A stretch of 64,000 bases of DNA from Hwangdonia seohaensis (GCF_031932625.1 NZ_JAVSCK010000001.1:930001-994000); one strand, 5' to 3'. Positions 24,738 through 34,490 are shown, numbered from the stretch's first letter. The notes: generated by a model from the letters alone, not told the origin. Numbers and translations are program-made.

Positions 24738-27542
24738 TTAAAATCTAAGATTCAAATTTAAGAAATAGGTCGTGCCACGGCCGTACCAGTATTTCGATCC
24801 GAAAACGGGTTTGTCCAACGCTTTATCATCCCTTAACTCTCTGTAATTGGCATTTCTACCTTGCTCGAAACCACCGGTTTTGTAGGTTTCGTCTAAAAGA
24901 TTATTAACGCTTGCAAAAAGCCCCACATAGTATTTACCGAGCTTCCACGATTTTCCACCGACCAAATTTATAACCATATAATCATCAAAACGTTCTTGCC
25001 TTAATAAGGTTCGAGCTAAATCTTCATCGTAATCATTAAAAACATTCCCATCAAAATCTGTTGTAAAATTTGAGGATCGAGTTAAGGGATTGACATCGAC
25101 ATAGATATTAGCGAAAAAATTCACCGTAGCGCCAAACCACCAAAAATCGGGGTCGCGATAATCAAAGCCCACCGAATACGCATGTTGCGGTCCCGAAGCC
25201 AGTTTGTAATTTTTTAAATTGGACTGTCCAAAACCTTTAAATCCATTAATAAAACCAGCGGCAACAGATTCGTCGTCGGGTTCTGTCGATAAAAATAAAT
25301 CTGGATTATTGGCATATGTAAATTGGCCAACCGATGCCACGCCTTTCAATTTTATGGTTGGTGTTACTTGGGCTTCAATACCTGCTTCAATTCCCAAATG
25401 CTTTTTGTCTATGCCTTGTAAAATCTCCTGAACAAAGGCTGTATTATCGCCTCCAACGCCATCGGCAAAATAGAATGATATTTCGCTGGCATCGGTTATT
25501 TTAGTAAAATAGCCCGTTAGTTTTGCTTTTATTATGGACGATCTGAAAATATAACTGCCATCGACACTCATTATATTTTCTTCGGAAATATTAGGCACTA
25601 TATTATGATTTTCCCTAGAATTTGAATAGGTGTTTTGTATGGAAGGTGCTCTGGAAATGAAACCCGCATTGGCATCAAATACATGTTTTCCTGTAAGTTT
25701 ATAGGTAAGACCTCCTTTGACACCAAAACCTGTGAAGTTTAATTTGTCGCCTTTGCCCAAGGAATTATCTGGAAACCCACCATTTTGGTACTTGCCGTCT
25801 CTTTGGTATTGGGTGTTCTTTACACTTGCAGACACATAAAAATCGGTCTTTTTAAATTTAAATTGCGCCTGCGTATAGGCACTCAATTCGCTCGCCAGTA
25901 TATTGTAATGGTATTTAAAGGTGTCCCCTTGGCTTACCACGCGATTGGGGTTTAACAAGTTGTTTTGTGCTTCTTCAATAGTTGTGGCAAAACCATCGAT
26001 ATCCAAATAGCTTGATGCACCCAAAAGATCTAAAACCTGGGCAAAGTTTTCAGACTTTAAAGTTTTATAATTTAGGGCTGCATTTAAGGTGGTATGCTCG
26101 TTTAATTGGGTATTTAAAATAGAGTTTAGGGCAAGTTGCGAATCATCAACCCGATCTTCATACAAGGCATAAATAGCATTGCCACCTTGTTGGGTATTAT
26201 TGATATTGGCGCTGTACATGGCGTTCCAGTCTATTTGGCCATCATCCAAAAATTTATTTAAAGCTAAGTAGGCAAACTGCAAATCGTTAGGAAAGTTTCT
26301 TTCAAAATAGCTTGGGAGCTTTTGGTAATAGGCCGGACTTGGGTTTGCGCCACCGCCTTGGGGAAAGCCATTAACCAAATCGGTGCCATTATAATCCAAT
26401 CGGCTATTGCTCAGTTTTCCAAATTGGTAACCTATGTTAGTATTTAAATGGGTTTTGTTATTGAAATCCCAATAGTGGTTTAACATGATTATGGGTTCGT
26501 TAACTTCTTTAATTCTACTGTTGCGCTTGTCGCCGTTTTGCCAACCCCAATATTCGTTATATTTTATGCCCTTTAAATCGTAAACCTCTTGTGTGTTTGG
26601 GGATGATTTACCGCGACGATTCGGCGTATAAATGGCTGTTAGATTTAAACTGTGCGTATTATTTATTTTTTTTTCCACGGAAGTGAAAAACGAATTTGAA
26701 TTATAATGCGTCGCTTCTTGATAGCCCTCATTTCCCCAGCGTCGCCCAACCGAAATGGTATAGGCCCAATTGTTTTTTAATAAACCCGAAGCATAGGTTG
26801 CCATAAACCGATTGGTGTAACTGCGGTTTGAAGACGAGTAGGTTATACGGCCGCCAGACCGCGCTTCTGAGGCTCTCGTGTTTATGTTTGTACTGCCCAA
26901 AACACCGCCAAAATTATAGTTTGATGGCGTTAATCCCGCTGCCAATTCTTGGTTTCTCAACACATCGTTTATTCCGCCCCAATTGCTCCATTGCGGTCGT
27001 CCGTTATAGGTTTTGTTCATTTCAATACCATTGATTAGAACGGAGCTGTGGTTAGAATCCAAACCTCTCAATCTAAAAAAGGATGCACTAAACTCGAATG
27101 CCGCGGTACGTTGAAATATGTCTAATGACGATGCCAACAAGCCCGAAATATTATCGGCGCCACTGGTATCATCGTTCAATTCGTCATCGCTAAGTGTAAT
27201 GGTAAATAAATCCTGGTTTCTGGAGGCTTCCGTTTCTAAAGTCATGCCCGTAATGTTTACCGTTTTGTTTTCATTTACAACTATGGGATACCTTTTGGTA
27301 ATGTATCCTATTTTGGAAATCCTTAAAACCTGTTCGCCCAAGGGCACATTTAAAGCAAAAACAAATTCGCCCAAAGCATTGGTTTGCGTGGTTTGTTTGT
27401 TTCCTTCAATAGTAATGGTGACATTAGAAATAGGTTCAAAAGAAATGGCGTCTAAAACGCTGCCTTTTATACTTGTTTGTTGCCCAAAGCTTAATGAAAC
27501 TGTAATAAATCCAAATAAAAAAAACAGTACAATTTTCTTCAT
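24738..27542 (-). CDS. TonB-dependent receptor with carboxypeptidase-like regulatory domain
   Basis: This 934-residue outer-membrane receptor has a signal peptide to about residue 20. A CarboxypepD_reg-like beta-sandwich follows (GSVLDAISFEPISNVTITIE, about 24-105), then a plug domain (FRLRGLDSNHSSVLINGIEM region) and a 22-strand barrel ending in the terminal Phe of NLNLRF. TonB-dependent receptors import large or scarce substrates. It is upstream of the DUF5689 lipoprotein and divergent from a secreted EEP nuclease. The context suggests nucleic acid fragments or phosphate-containing compounds as substrate, but this is inference. Confidence 0.93.
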   Translation of the reverse strand: MKKIVLFFLFGFITVSLSFGQQTSIKGSVLDAISFEPISNVTITIEGNKQTTQTNALGEFVFALNVPLGEQVLRISKIGYITKRYPIVVNENKTVNITGMTLETEASRNQDLFTITLSDDELNDDTSGADNISGLLASSLDIFQRTAAFEFSASFFRLRGLDSNHSSVLINGIEMNKTYNGRPQWSNWGGINDVLRNQELAAGLTPSNYNFGGVLGSTNINTRASEARSGGRITYSSSNRSYTNRFMATYASGLLKNNWAYTISVGRRWGNEGYQEATHYNSNSFFTSVEKKINNTHSLNLTAIYTPNRRGKSSPNTQEVYDLKGIKYNEYWGWQNGDKRNSRIKEVNEPIIMLNHYWDFNNKTHLNTNIGYQFGKLSNSRLDYNGTDLVNGFPQGGGANPSPAYYQKLPSYFERNFPNDLQFAYLALNKFLDDGQIDWNAMYSANINNTQQGGNAIYALYEDRVDDSQLALNSILNTQLNEHTTLNAALNYKTLKSENFAQVLDLLGASSYLDIDGFATTIEEAQNNLLNPNRVVSQGDTFKYHYNILASELSAYTQAQFKFKKTDFYVSASVKNTQYQRDGKYQNGGFPDNSLGKGDKLNFTGFGVKGGLTYKLTGKHVFDANAGFISRAPSIQNTYSNSRENHNIVPNISEENIMSVDGSYIFRSSIIKAKLTGYFTKITDASEISFYFADGVGGDNTAFVQEILQGIDKKHLGIEAGIEAQVTPTIKLKGVASVGQFTYANNPDLFLSTEPDDESVAAGFINGFKGFGQSNLKNYKLASGPQHAYSVGFDYRDPDFWWFGATVNFFANIYVDVNPLTRSSNFTTDFDGNVFNDYDEDLARTLLRQERFDDYMVINLVGGKSWKLGKYYVGLFASVNNLLDETYKTGGFEQGRNANYRELRDDKALDKPVFGSKYWYGRGTTYFLNLNLRF

Positions 27543-27662
27543 ATCTATTTAGAAACAAATGATTAGACATAGAAACATCTAAAAATAATTTAATTCATTT
27601 AGAATAACTTTGGCTTAGGTTTTGTATTATAGCTAATGCAATCCGTTAGTTTGTTATTAAAA

Positions 27663-28715
27663 ATGAGTATTATTAAACTTAGCATTTCTATTTTATTTTT
27701 TGGGCTTATTTGGACTGCAAATGCTCAAGAAAAAAAATTCAAAATCCACACTGTAGCCTTCTACAATTTAGAAAATTTATTTGACACTATAAACGACCCG
27801 AATAAATTTGATGAATTTAGCCCGATGATGGAACTGAAAACCAATCGCGCTGCTATTTATAAAAAGAAAGTAAAAAATATGGCCCGTGTAATTGCAGATA
27901 TTGGTGCTGATGTTACAAATAACGCTCCCGCGATTATTGGAGTCTCTGAGGTTGAAAACAGAGAAGTGCTTGAAGATGTGGTAAACGATTCGTTATTACT
28001 TGAAAAAGATTACGGTATTGTGCATTACAATTCGCCAGATACACGAGGCATTGATGTGGCCATATTATATCAAAAAAAAATATTTACGCCCACGCATACA
28101 AGTAGTCATACCCTGAAAATTTATGACGATGCTAGTAAAAAGCGCGTGTATACCAGAGACCAACTTTTTGTAACCGGTAATTTAGATGGCGATGTTATTC
28201 ATGTTATTGTAAACCATTGGCCATCTAGACGAGGCGGGGAGGCGAGAAGCAGACCCAAACGAGTTGCAGCCGCAAAATTAAGTAAGCATTTAATAGATTC
28301 GGTACAAGCCATAAATCCTTATGCTAAAATATTTATTATGGGCGATTTAAACGACAACCCAACCAACGAAAGTGTTAAAGGTATTTTGAAAGCTAAAAAA
28401 GACAGAAAAAAAGTAGGGTTAAAAGGGATTTATAATCCGTTTGAAGGGTTTTATAAAAAAGGATTGGGTTCGAATGCGTACCGAGATACATGGAGTTTGT
28501 TCGATCAAATTTTGATGACCAAACCTTTGTTGGAAAAAGATTATTCGTCATTCCGATTTTATAAAGCGGGCATTTTCAACAAAAATTATTTGATAAATAA
28601 CCGTGGGCAATATAAAGGGTATCCGAAAAGAAGTTTTTCCAATGGGACGTTTACCGACGGTTTTAGCGATCACTTTCCTGTTTATGTATATATAATCAAA
28701 GAGGTTACAGATTAA
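27663..28715 (+). CDS. Secreted endonuclease/exonuclease/phosphatase family protein
   Basis: This 350-residue EEP-fold nuclease has an N-terminal signal peptide cleaved after TANAQ. Catalytic motifs are FYNLENLFD, SEVENREVLED, RGIDVAILYQ, VNHWPSRRGGEARS, GDLNDNP (from about residue 227), LFDQIL and SDHFPVYV. The ATG at 27663 is preferred; an in-frame ATG at 27636 would add nine residues ahead of an already complete signal peptide. It is divergent from the receptor-DUF5689 pair. It is the secreted paralogue of the protein at 21786, so the two flank the receptor operon. It lacks a lipobox and is probably periplasmic or released. Confidence 0.9.
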   Translation: MSIIKLSISILFFGLIWTANAQEKKFKIHTVAFYNLENLFDTINDPNKFDEFSPMMELKTNRAAIYKKKVKNMARVIADIGADVTNNAPAIIGVSEVENREVLEDVVNDSLLLEKDYGIVHYNSPDTRGIDVAILYQKKIFTPTHTSSHTLKIYDDASKKRVYTRDQLFVTGNLDGDVIHVIVNHWPSRRGGEARSRPKRVAAAKLSKHLIDSVQAINPYAKIFIMGDLNDNPTNESVKGILKAKKDRKKVGLKGIYNPFEGFYKKGLGSNAYRDTWSLFDQILMTKPLLEKDYSSFRFYKAGIFNKNYLINNRGQYKGYPKRSFSNGTFTDGFSDHFPVYVYIIKEVTD

Positions 28716-28732
28716 AAATCTTCATAAAACAG

Positions 28733-28768
28733 AAAACCTGACAAGGGTTTAAAATCTGTCAGGTTTTG
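28733..28768 (+). terminator. Rho-independent terminator after the secreted EEP gene
   Basis: AAAACCTGACA and TGTCAGGTTTT form a perfect 11-bp stem, 17 bp after the stop codon. The A-run on the other arm means it may also act on the converging gene at 28792. Confidence 0.88.
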
Positions 28769-28791
28769 TAATATAATGGTTGTTTTTGTGT

Positions 28792-29229
28792 TTAACCCAT
28801 CCACGTATTCCACGGAATTCTTGATAAAAATAACACGAGCGCAATGGTATAAAAAATAGCTATTGTTTTTAATTTAGAAGCCGATGTTAGTTTCTTTTTA
28901 TGTTTGGAATAGCCTATGGTAATTAAAGCAACTGCTATAATATTTACAAAAGGATGCTCAACAAGGAATAAGCGTGCTACGGAATTGCTCATAACTTTAC
29001 CTCCCAATTCACTCCAAAGTTCAAATCTTGGTGATACAAAATAGAGTATCAATCCAATTAATAATTGAATATGGGATACGATTAAAGTAAAAAGTGATAT
29101 TCTAAAATCTATAGCCGTGTACTCTTTACTTCCAATTGATTTAATGAGAGCGTTACCTGCTGCAATAATTAAAACCAATAAAACCAGATAAGCCCAATAG
29201 GAGTGCAAATTTAAAAGCGTATTATACAT
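28792..29229 (-). CDS. Four-helix membrane protein, cytochrome b-like in layout
   Basis: This 145-residue protein has four predicted transmembrane helices. Histidines lie at helix ends (LHSYWAYLVLL, VSHIQLLIGLILYF, EHPFVNIIAVALI), a pattern seen in small Bacteroidota proteins often annotated as cytochrome b. Haem binding is possible but not shown by any classical motif. It stands alone between terminators, with the endonuclease I gene upstream on the same strand. Function unknown. Confidence 0.72.
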   Translation of the reverse strand: MYNTLLNLHSYWAYLVLLVLIIAAGNALIKSIGSKEYTAIDFRISLFTLIVSHIQLLIGLILYFVSPRFELWSELGGKVMSNSVARLFLVEHPFVNIIAVALITIGYSKHKKKLTSASKLKTIAIFYTIALVLFLSRIPWNTWMG

Positions 29230-29282
29230 AATTTATTTTTTTAAAAATTTGATATTAGCAAAAGTAATAATAAAAGACCTAA

Positions 29283-29313
29283 AAAAACCGCTTTGTTGGT
29301 AGCGGTTTTTTTA
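29283..29313 (-). terminator. Rho-independent terminator after the endonuclease I gene
   Basis: AAAACCGC and GCGGTTTT stem with an approximately 10-nt loop, flanked by A- and T-runs so that it can work on either strand. It lies 15 bp beyond the stop of the minus-strand endonuclease gene. Confidence 0.85.
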
Positions 29314-29327
29314 GAGCTTATGAGTTT

Positions 29328-30683
29328 TTAATTCCACTTGTTTTCGGCATCATTGCCACCCCAAACCAGTGTGGCCAAATACGGGTTGTCTATAAACGGA
29401 TTTCTATTACCTTGGGCAGCGTAAATAATATTATTTCGTTGCTCTTCGAATGTCGAGACCGGATCTTCAATATTCCATTTAATAAATAATTCTAGACTGC
29501 CTACTTTTTCAAAAGTTTCACCATACCTTATATTTAAGTACATAATCATTCGGGCTACATCACCTTTCCAATCATCACCAGGAAACCATTCTTCTGTTCC
29601 CAATGCGTAAGAACCGGTTCCGTCTGTAAAAGGATAATTAAGTCTATTGCTATTTACGGTTGCATCGCAGGCTCTTAAATGATGCAAATCCGTTACGGCA
29701 TCATTGGCTTCAAGTCTAGACTGCGGATAAATATGTTCGGTATTAAAAGTTTGAGGCGAATATGAATTTGTTCCCGAGGTATATTCTTCCCAATATCTGC
29801 TTTCCCCTGAGTACATCAAAATAACATTATCAGCATTATTTTCGTCTTCATCGGCATTGTATAAATATTGGTGTCTTTGGCCATAAGACAGTATTGTGGT
29901 ATGCTTTTCTTTTGTTAGTTCATCTAATTCCGTAAACATTAAATCGGTGTCTTCCGAAAATATTACTCCAGAATAATAGTCTACCAATTCTGCGGGAATG
30001 TTAAAGTTTATAGCGGCAATTACCGTAATGGTAACGGTTGCCGAATCGCAAGAATTAGTTGGTGTATCGTCATCACAAATGGTATACACAAAACTATCAG
30101 AACCCGTAAAATCGGTTGGAGGTGTATAGCTAATGGTGCCATCGGTATTTAAAACCACCGTACCTTGCGTTGAGGTGTTATCAACAGAAGTTAATACTGC
30201 ACCATCGATAACGACATCGTTATCCAAAAGCGTTGAAATTATTTTCGTGCTATTTTCCAGGACATTAATGGCATCGTCTTCTGCTGTGGGATTGCCTTCG
30301 TCGGTTACCGTTATTGTAACGGTTGCGGTAGAACAGTTTTTAGGATCATCATCGTCACAAAGTGTATAAGTAAAGGTATCGGCGCCTACAAAATTATTTG
30401 CCGGTGTGTAGGTGTAGGTTCCGTCTCTATTGTCTTCAATAGTTCCGCCGTTTGTTGATGCGGTATCAAAAGAGGTTATTCTTGCATTATCAACTACGGT
30501 ATCGTTATCCAAAAGGTTGCCTATAATTAGTTTGGCATCTTCCACGGTTGTTGCTGTGTCGTTCACAGCTACGGGCTTACCGTCATCAGTTGGTGTTGGG
30601 GTTGGTGGTGGCGCATCGTTGCCACTTGAGCTACAATTGGAAAAGGCTAAGACAACAAGTAATAATAAACAGATTTTTTTCAT
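29328..30683 (-). CDS. Endonuclease I family lipoprotein with two Ig/cadherin-like repeats
   Basis: This 451-residue surface lipoprotein has its lipid Cys at residue 17 (FSNC). A proline/threonine linker is followed by two tandem Ig-like (Big_9/cadherin-like) domains of about 95 residues each, both with LLDND and a YTxCDDD motif. The C-terminal endonuclease I domain (about 225-451) has the active-site stretch NTEHIYPQSRLEA then DLHHLRACD and NSNRLNYPF. Members of this family cut DNA or RNA outside the cell. It is close to both EEP nucleases and both TonB receptors, which supports an extracellular nucleic acid breakdown role. Confidence 0.92.
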   Translation of the reverse strand: MKKICLLLLVVLAFSNCSSSGNDAPPPTPTPTDDGKPVAVNDTATTVEDAKLIIGNLLDNDTVVDNARITSFDTASTNGGTIEDNRDGTYTYTPANNFVGADTFTYTLCDDDDPKNCSTATVTITVTDEGNPTAEDDAINVLENSTKIISTLLDNDVVIDGAVLTSVDNTSTQGTVVLNTDGTISYTPPTDFTGSDSFVYTICDDDTPTNSCDSATVTITVIAAINFNIPAELVDYYSGVIFSEDTDLMFTELDELTKEKHTTILSYGQRHQYLYNADEDENNADNVILMYSGESRYWEEYTSGTNSYSPQTFNTEHIYPQSRLEANDAVTDLHHLRACDATVNSNRLNYPFTDGTGSYALGTEEWFPGDDWKGDVARMIMYLNIRYGETFEKVGSLELFIKWNIEDPVSTFEEQRNNIIYAAQGNRNPFIDNPYLATLVWGGNDAENKWN

Positions 30684-30715
30684 AATATTAATAAAGGTAT
30701 TAATTTTTGAGGAAA

Positions 30716-30743
30716 AAAAACCACCTCGATTGAGATGGTTTTT
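30716..30743 (-). terminator. Rho-independent terminator after the three-repeat lipoprotein gene
   Basis: On the minus strand CCATCTC pairs with GAGGTGG (one G-U wobble) around AATC, followed by a T-run. The wobble would be a C-A mismatch on the plus strand, which supports minus-strand use. Confidence 0.82.
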
Positions 30744-30763
30744 TACTTTAAGAATATACTATA

Positions 30764-31873
30764 TTATTGATATACCCAAACGCCTCCGGTTTTAATAACG
30801 CTTTTTGTTTCGTTAGTTGTAGAACCGTTGTAGATAATAAAAGTAAGTACATATTTTTGTCCTTCTTCAGCACTAGGGTGTTTGTTATCTAACAGTAAGT
30901 TAAATGCTTCTAAAAGCATGGCATCACTCCAGTAGTTGCTGCTGCTGTCTCTTCTGTCAAAACTTCCGAAAAAGCCAACATTATCTGCAGGTCCAGGGTA
31001 AGTACCAATTAACGCATTGGATATGAATGCTACGTCGTCACCAGTGAATGTATACTTAATTGTGTTATCTGGTACCCAAGTAGTACCATCATGTCCAAAC
31101 TGAACAGTTTCTTCAGCTACATTGTTGTAAGCCGAAAACGCTACCCCGTCAAAAATATACGCAGCCGTATAACTTTCTGTTACACCTCCGCCAACATATA
31201 ACTCATACATTGATAAAACAATGTCTCCCGCACTCTTCGGATTGAATTTATATACATCTAACAATGCAATTGGAATTTTCTGGTTAGCCTCATCTTCACT
31301 GGAAAAGTTAGGAAAACCTTCACCCATGGCGTTATATTGGTCTTCTGTAAATCCTGTGAATTTTACCCATGATCCATCTTCGAATGCAAAACCATCAGTT
31401 AATGTCATTTCTCCTCCGTTATAAAAACGATATCTTAACGATACAAAGTCGCCTTCATCCGGATTTGGATAAGTAGCGTCTAAATAATCATAGATGTGCC
31501 CACTTTCATCAAAGTTACCGTAAGTTGTACCGGTAATGGCATTGTGTTCTGCATCTGATAATTCGTAAACAGCTGCTTCGTAAGTTTCAATAGGGTTGTA
31601 CCATTTAAAAGTTACCAAAGCCGTAGAGCCTGCCCCCCATACTGGATATTTATCTGATAAAAAGCTAGGCAACATTGATTTTGCATCATCTACAGAATTA
31701 AAATTCCCAAAATTCAATTCAAGCTCATCATAGTCCTCGTCCGATAAGGTTATAACAGCATCACCCACTATAGGGTCTACTGTTGCATCTATGTCGTTAT
31801 AGATGTCTTCCATAGGATTACAACCCGAAAGGGTTACTCCTAATACTACCATTAAATAAATTATTTTTTTCAT
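30764..31873 (-). CDS. Three-repeat hypothetical lipoprotein next to a TonB receptor
   Basis: This 369-residue lipoprotein has its lipid Cys at residue 18 (TLSGC). The start is the ATG at 31873; a TTG two codons upstream is not needed. The mature protein appears to contain three related units of roughly 100 residues. Each starts with an acidic, Tyr/Phe-containing segment (LSDEDYDELELNFGNFNS, FTEDQYNAMGEGFPNFSS, FTGDDVAFISNALIG), then an alanine- and proline-containing helix and beta-strands. No family was recognised. It begins 12 bp after the receptor gene, so it is probably the receptor's surface lipoprotein partner, in place of a SusD homologue. Confidence 0.82.
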   Translation of the reverse strand: MKKIIYLMVVLGVTLSGCNPMEDIYNDIDATVDPIVGDAVITLSDEDYDELELNFGNFNSVDDAKSMLPSFLSDKYPVWGAGSTALVTFKWYNPIETYEAAVYELSDAEHNAITGTTYGNFDESGHIYDYLDATYPNPDEGDFVSLRYRFYNGGEMTLTDGFAFEDGSWVKFTGFTEDQYNAMGEGFPNFSSEDEANQKIPIALLDVYKFNPKSAGDIVLSMYELYVGGGVTESYTAAYIFDGVAFSAYNNVAEETVQFGHDGTTWVPDNTIKYTFTGDDVAFISNALIGTYPGPADNVGFFGSFDRRDSSSNYWSDAMLLEAFNLLLDNKHPSAEEGQKYVLTFIIYNGSTTNETKSVIKTGGVWVYQ

Positions 31874-31885
31874 TTTCAAAGTTTT

Positions 31886-34426
31886 TTAAAAATTAAATTT
31901 TGCCCCAACACTAAAGGTTCTTCCGTTACCAAACCAAACTAGTGCAGTATCTGCGTCTGAATTTGTACCATCGTTAGCATCAGAAATATATTCTGTATCA
32001 AATAGGTTGTTAATTCTTCCCGTTAAAGTTCCTCTAAAAGGACCTAAATCGAAATCGTGTTTTAATACCATATCAAATAACCCCACACTTGGTACTACCC
32101 ATGTTTCAGGTCCAGGAGTTCCTCTATCACTCGGATCAAAATCTGCATATAAATTATCATAATAGATGTAATCTAATAACAATGTGGTTTCTGGCGATAA
32201 GCTATAATTCATACCCAAAGCCATAGTTGTTTGTGCTGCATCACCTACGTGTAAATCTTTTATAAATAAATTAACCGTGTCTACAACATTTTGTTCTTCG
32301 TCAATAATATCAACGTTTTCTACATTACTATCCCATCTCCAATCTCCAAAAGATGCCATACCTGTGAATTTTACTTTTGAAGAAGCCTTGTAAACAAAAT
32401 CAAGTTCAATACCATTATGAAGCGCGTTTACACCTAAAATGTTTGCCGCCAAAAACGATCCGTCTGGTTGTTGGAACGAAGCTGTTTCACTTCTATCATT
32501 CCATCTTGTAGAGTATAAGTTTACGTTTGCAGAAAGCTTGTCGCCTCTATAACCATAACCCAACTCGAAACTTGTAATTTTTTGATTTGCTGCATCTTCA
32601 TTGATATGTTCGTTATCAAATTGTAAAAACACACTATCGAAACCTGGTGCTTTTTCAAAATAACCAACGTTCGCGAAAACATTATGTTTATCGTCTAACC
32701 TGTAGTTAGCACCACCTTTAATACTATAGCCTAAGAAATTATAACGATCTGTTTCTTGTAATGGGTCGCTATCTAAGTAGTTAAAATAATCAACTCTTTT
32801 GTAAGATGTATTTGAAACAGATAAAGAAACGAAGGTATTAAAGTTCTCATTAATATCGTGCTCTACTTGTCCGAAAGCACCTAACCAGCCTACGATACCA
32901 TCATTAAAATACGAGAATTTATCGCCAACTTGAAGTACTTTATTTGGGTCGTTCACATCGCTGTCATCAGTCGCATACTGCCCGCCTAATAAATCGGTAA
33001 CTTCTCTAAAGTGAATACCTTTATAGCTTCTCCAATCTAATCCGGTTAATAAAACGGTATTATCAGATAAGTCTGTTTTTAATGTAGATAAAAGCCCGTA
33101 CCAGTTGTGATCGTTACGCGATGCTCTTAAGAATGTAGTAGAACCAAGAGCGCCATTTTCAATATTCTCATCAACAATACGATCTAAATCCACGGGTCCA
33201 AAGTTTCCAATTTTATAATCGTCACTAGAAAATTTACTTCTATCCGATCCTGCGGTTCCACCACCACCACCAGAGCCCCATGAGCCATATAATGCGGTTG
33301 ACACACTTGTTCTATCACTTAGTGTCCAATAGTGATTTAATGAAATTTGAGGTTTGTGGTAAAAGTTATCTTCAATATGGGTTACTTGTCCATTTTTATA
33401 ACCCCAATCAGAGTTGTATTTAATACCTCTTTCACTACTTCTATAGGTTTCTATAGTGTGGCGATTTTGTCTTTGACCATGACGTTGTTTCGCACCAATA
33501 GCTGTAAATGATAAGGTGTGGCTTTCGTTGAATTGTTTTGAAAGGTTAAGAAAATAAGAAACTCCAGTAAATTCGGTGCCATCTACATAACCATCTCCAG
33601 AAGTTTTGGCAGCAGATACTGTAGCAGCAAAACCGTTCTCGTTTAATCCTGTAGAATACGTTAATCCGTATTTTAAATACCCGTCGTTTGCTAGAGTAGT
33701 AGAAACATTTCCACCTGCCTCTGCATCGGTAGTTTTAGATAAGATATTAATAGTTCCACCAATTGATGGCACGGCAACCTTTGAAGCTCCAAGACCTCTT
33801 TGTACTTGCATAGATCTTGTTGCATCGGCTAATCCAGCCCAGTTAGACCAAAATACACGACCGTTTTCCATATCGTTAATTGGCACACCATTAATCATAA
33901 CGGCTACGTTTTCAGATTTAAAACCACGTACATTAATTCTACCGTCACCATAACCACCACCTGCTTTGGTTGCATAAACACCAGGTGTAGATTTTAAAAT
34001 TTCCGGAAACTCTTGCGTTCCTAATTTTAGCTCTATATCGGCTGCTTTTACAGTTGATACGGCTACTGGCGTTTTTCTATCAACAGCCACAGAAGCAATG
34101 ATTTGTATTTCTTCAAGACCTACTTGACTAGATTCCAGGAAAATTTTTCCAAGATCGGCATCTCCAGAAAAAGATAAGGTTTTCGAGCTGTAACCAACAA
34201 AAGTGATTACAATTTCGCCAGAAGAAGCTTGTGTTTTAAGTGTAAAGTTTCCATCAAAGTCTGATGTTACACCATTGGTAGTACCTTTTTCGATAATATT
34301 AGCTCCTGGAAGTGGTATATTGCTTCCTGCTTCTAAAACCGAACCGGTTAAAGTACTTTGTGCCATAATTACTGTAGAAAATAAAAACGCTACAGTCAGC
34401 AATAAAAATTGAGAAGTTTTTTTCAT
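31886..34426 (-). CDS. TonB-dependent receptor with carboxypeptidase-like regulatory domain
   Basis: This 846-residue outer-membrane receptor has a signal peptide to about residue 22 (VIMAQ). A CarboxypepD_reg-like domain (GSVLEAGSNIPLPGANIIEK) is followed by the plug, which contains INVRGFKSENVAVMINGVPI, and a barrel ending in the terminal Phe of VGAKFNF. It is moderately similar to the receptor at 24738 in layout. It has a -7 element and a 14-bp palindrome upstream, and is followed by a lipoprotein gene. The substrate is unknown. Confidence 0.93.
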   Translation of the reverse strand: MKKTSQFLLLTVAFLFSTVIMAQSTLTGSVLEAGSNIPLPGANIIEKGTTNGVTSDFDGNFTLKTQASSGEIVITFVGYSSKTLSFSGDADLGKIFLESSQVGLEEIQIIASVAVDRKTPVAVSTVKAADIELKLGTQEFPEILKSTPGVYATKAGGGYGDGRINVRGFKSENVAVMINGVPINDMENGRVFWSNWAGLADATRSMQVQRGLGASKVAVPSIGGTINILSKTTDAEAGGNVSTTLANDGYLKYGLTYSTGLNENGFAATVSAAKTSGDGYVDGTEFTGVSYFLNLSKQFNESHTLSFTAIGAKQRHGQRQNRHTIETYRSSERGIKYNSDWGYKNGQVTHIEDNFYHKPQISLNHYWTLSDRTSVSTALYGSWGSGGGGGTAGSDRSKFSSDDYKIGNFGPVDLDRIVDENIENGALGSTTFLRASRNDHNWYGLLSTLKTDLSDNTVLLTGLDWRSYKGIHFREVTDLLGGQYATDDSDVNDPNKVLQVGDKFSYFNDGIVGWLGAFGQVEHDINENFNTFVSLSVSNTSYKRVDYFNYLDSDPLQETDRYNFLGYSIKGGANYRLDDKHNVFANVGYFEKAPGFDSVFLQFDNEHINEDAANQKITSFELGYGYRGDKLSANVNLYSTRWNDRSETASFQQPDGSFLAANILGVNALHNGIELDFVYKASSKVKFTGMASFGDWRWDSNVENVDIIDEEQNVVDTVNLFIKDLHVGDAAQTTMALGMNYSLSPETTLLLDYIYYDNLYADFDPSDRGTPGPETWVVPSVGLFDMVLKHDFDLGPFRGTLTGRINNLFDTEYISDANDGTNSDADTALVWFGNGRTFSVGAKFNF

Positions 34427-34460
34427 AATTTTAAATTAATTATTTTGAAATTAGTCGACG

Positions 34461-34468
34461 CAAAAATA
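34461..34468 (-). promoter_or_regulatory. -7 element of the second TonB receptor gene
   Basis: On the minus strand TATTTTTG matches TAnnTTTG, 34 bp upstream of the receptor ATG. No TTG lies at the usual -33 distance; the palindrome at 34491-34523 covers that region instead. Confidence 0.55.
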
Positions 34469-34490
34469 CATATAATTAAGTAATTAATAT

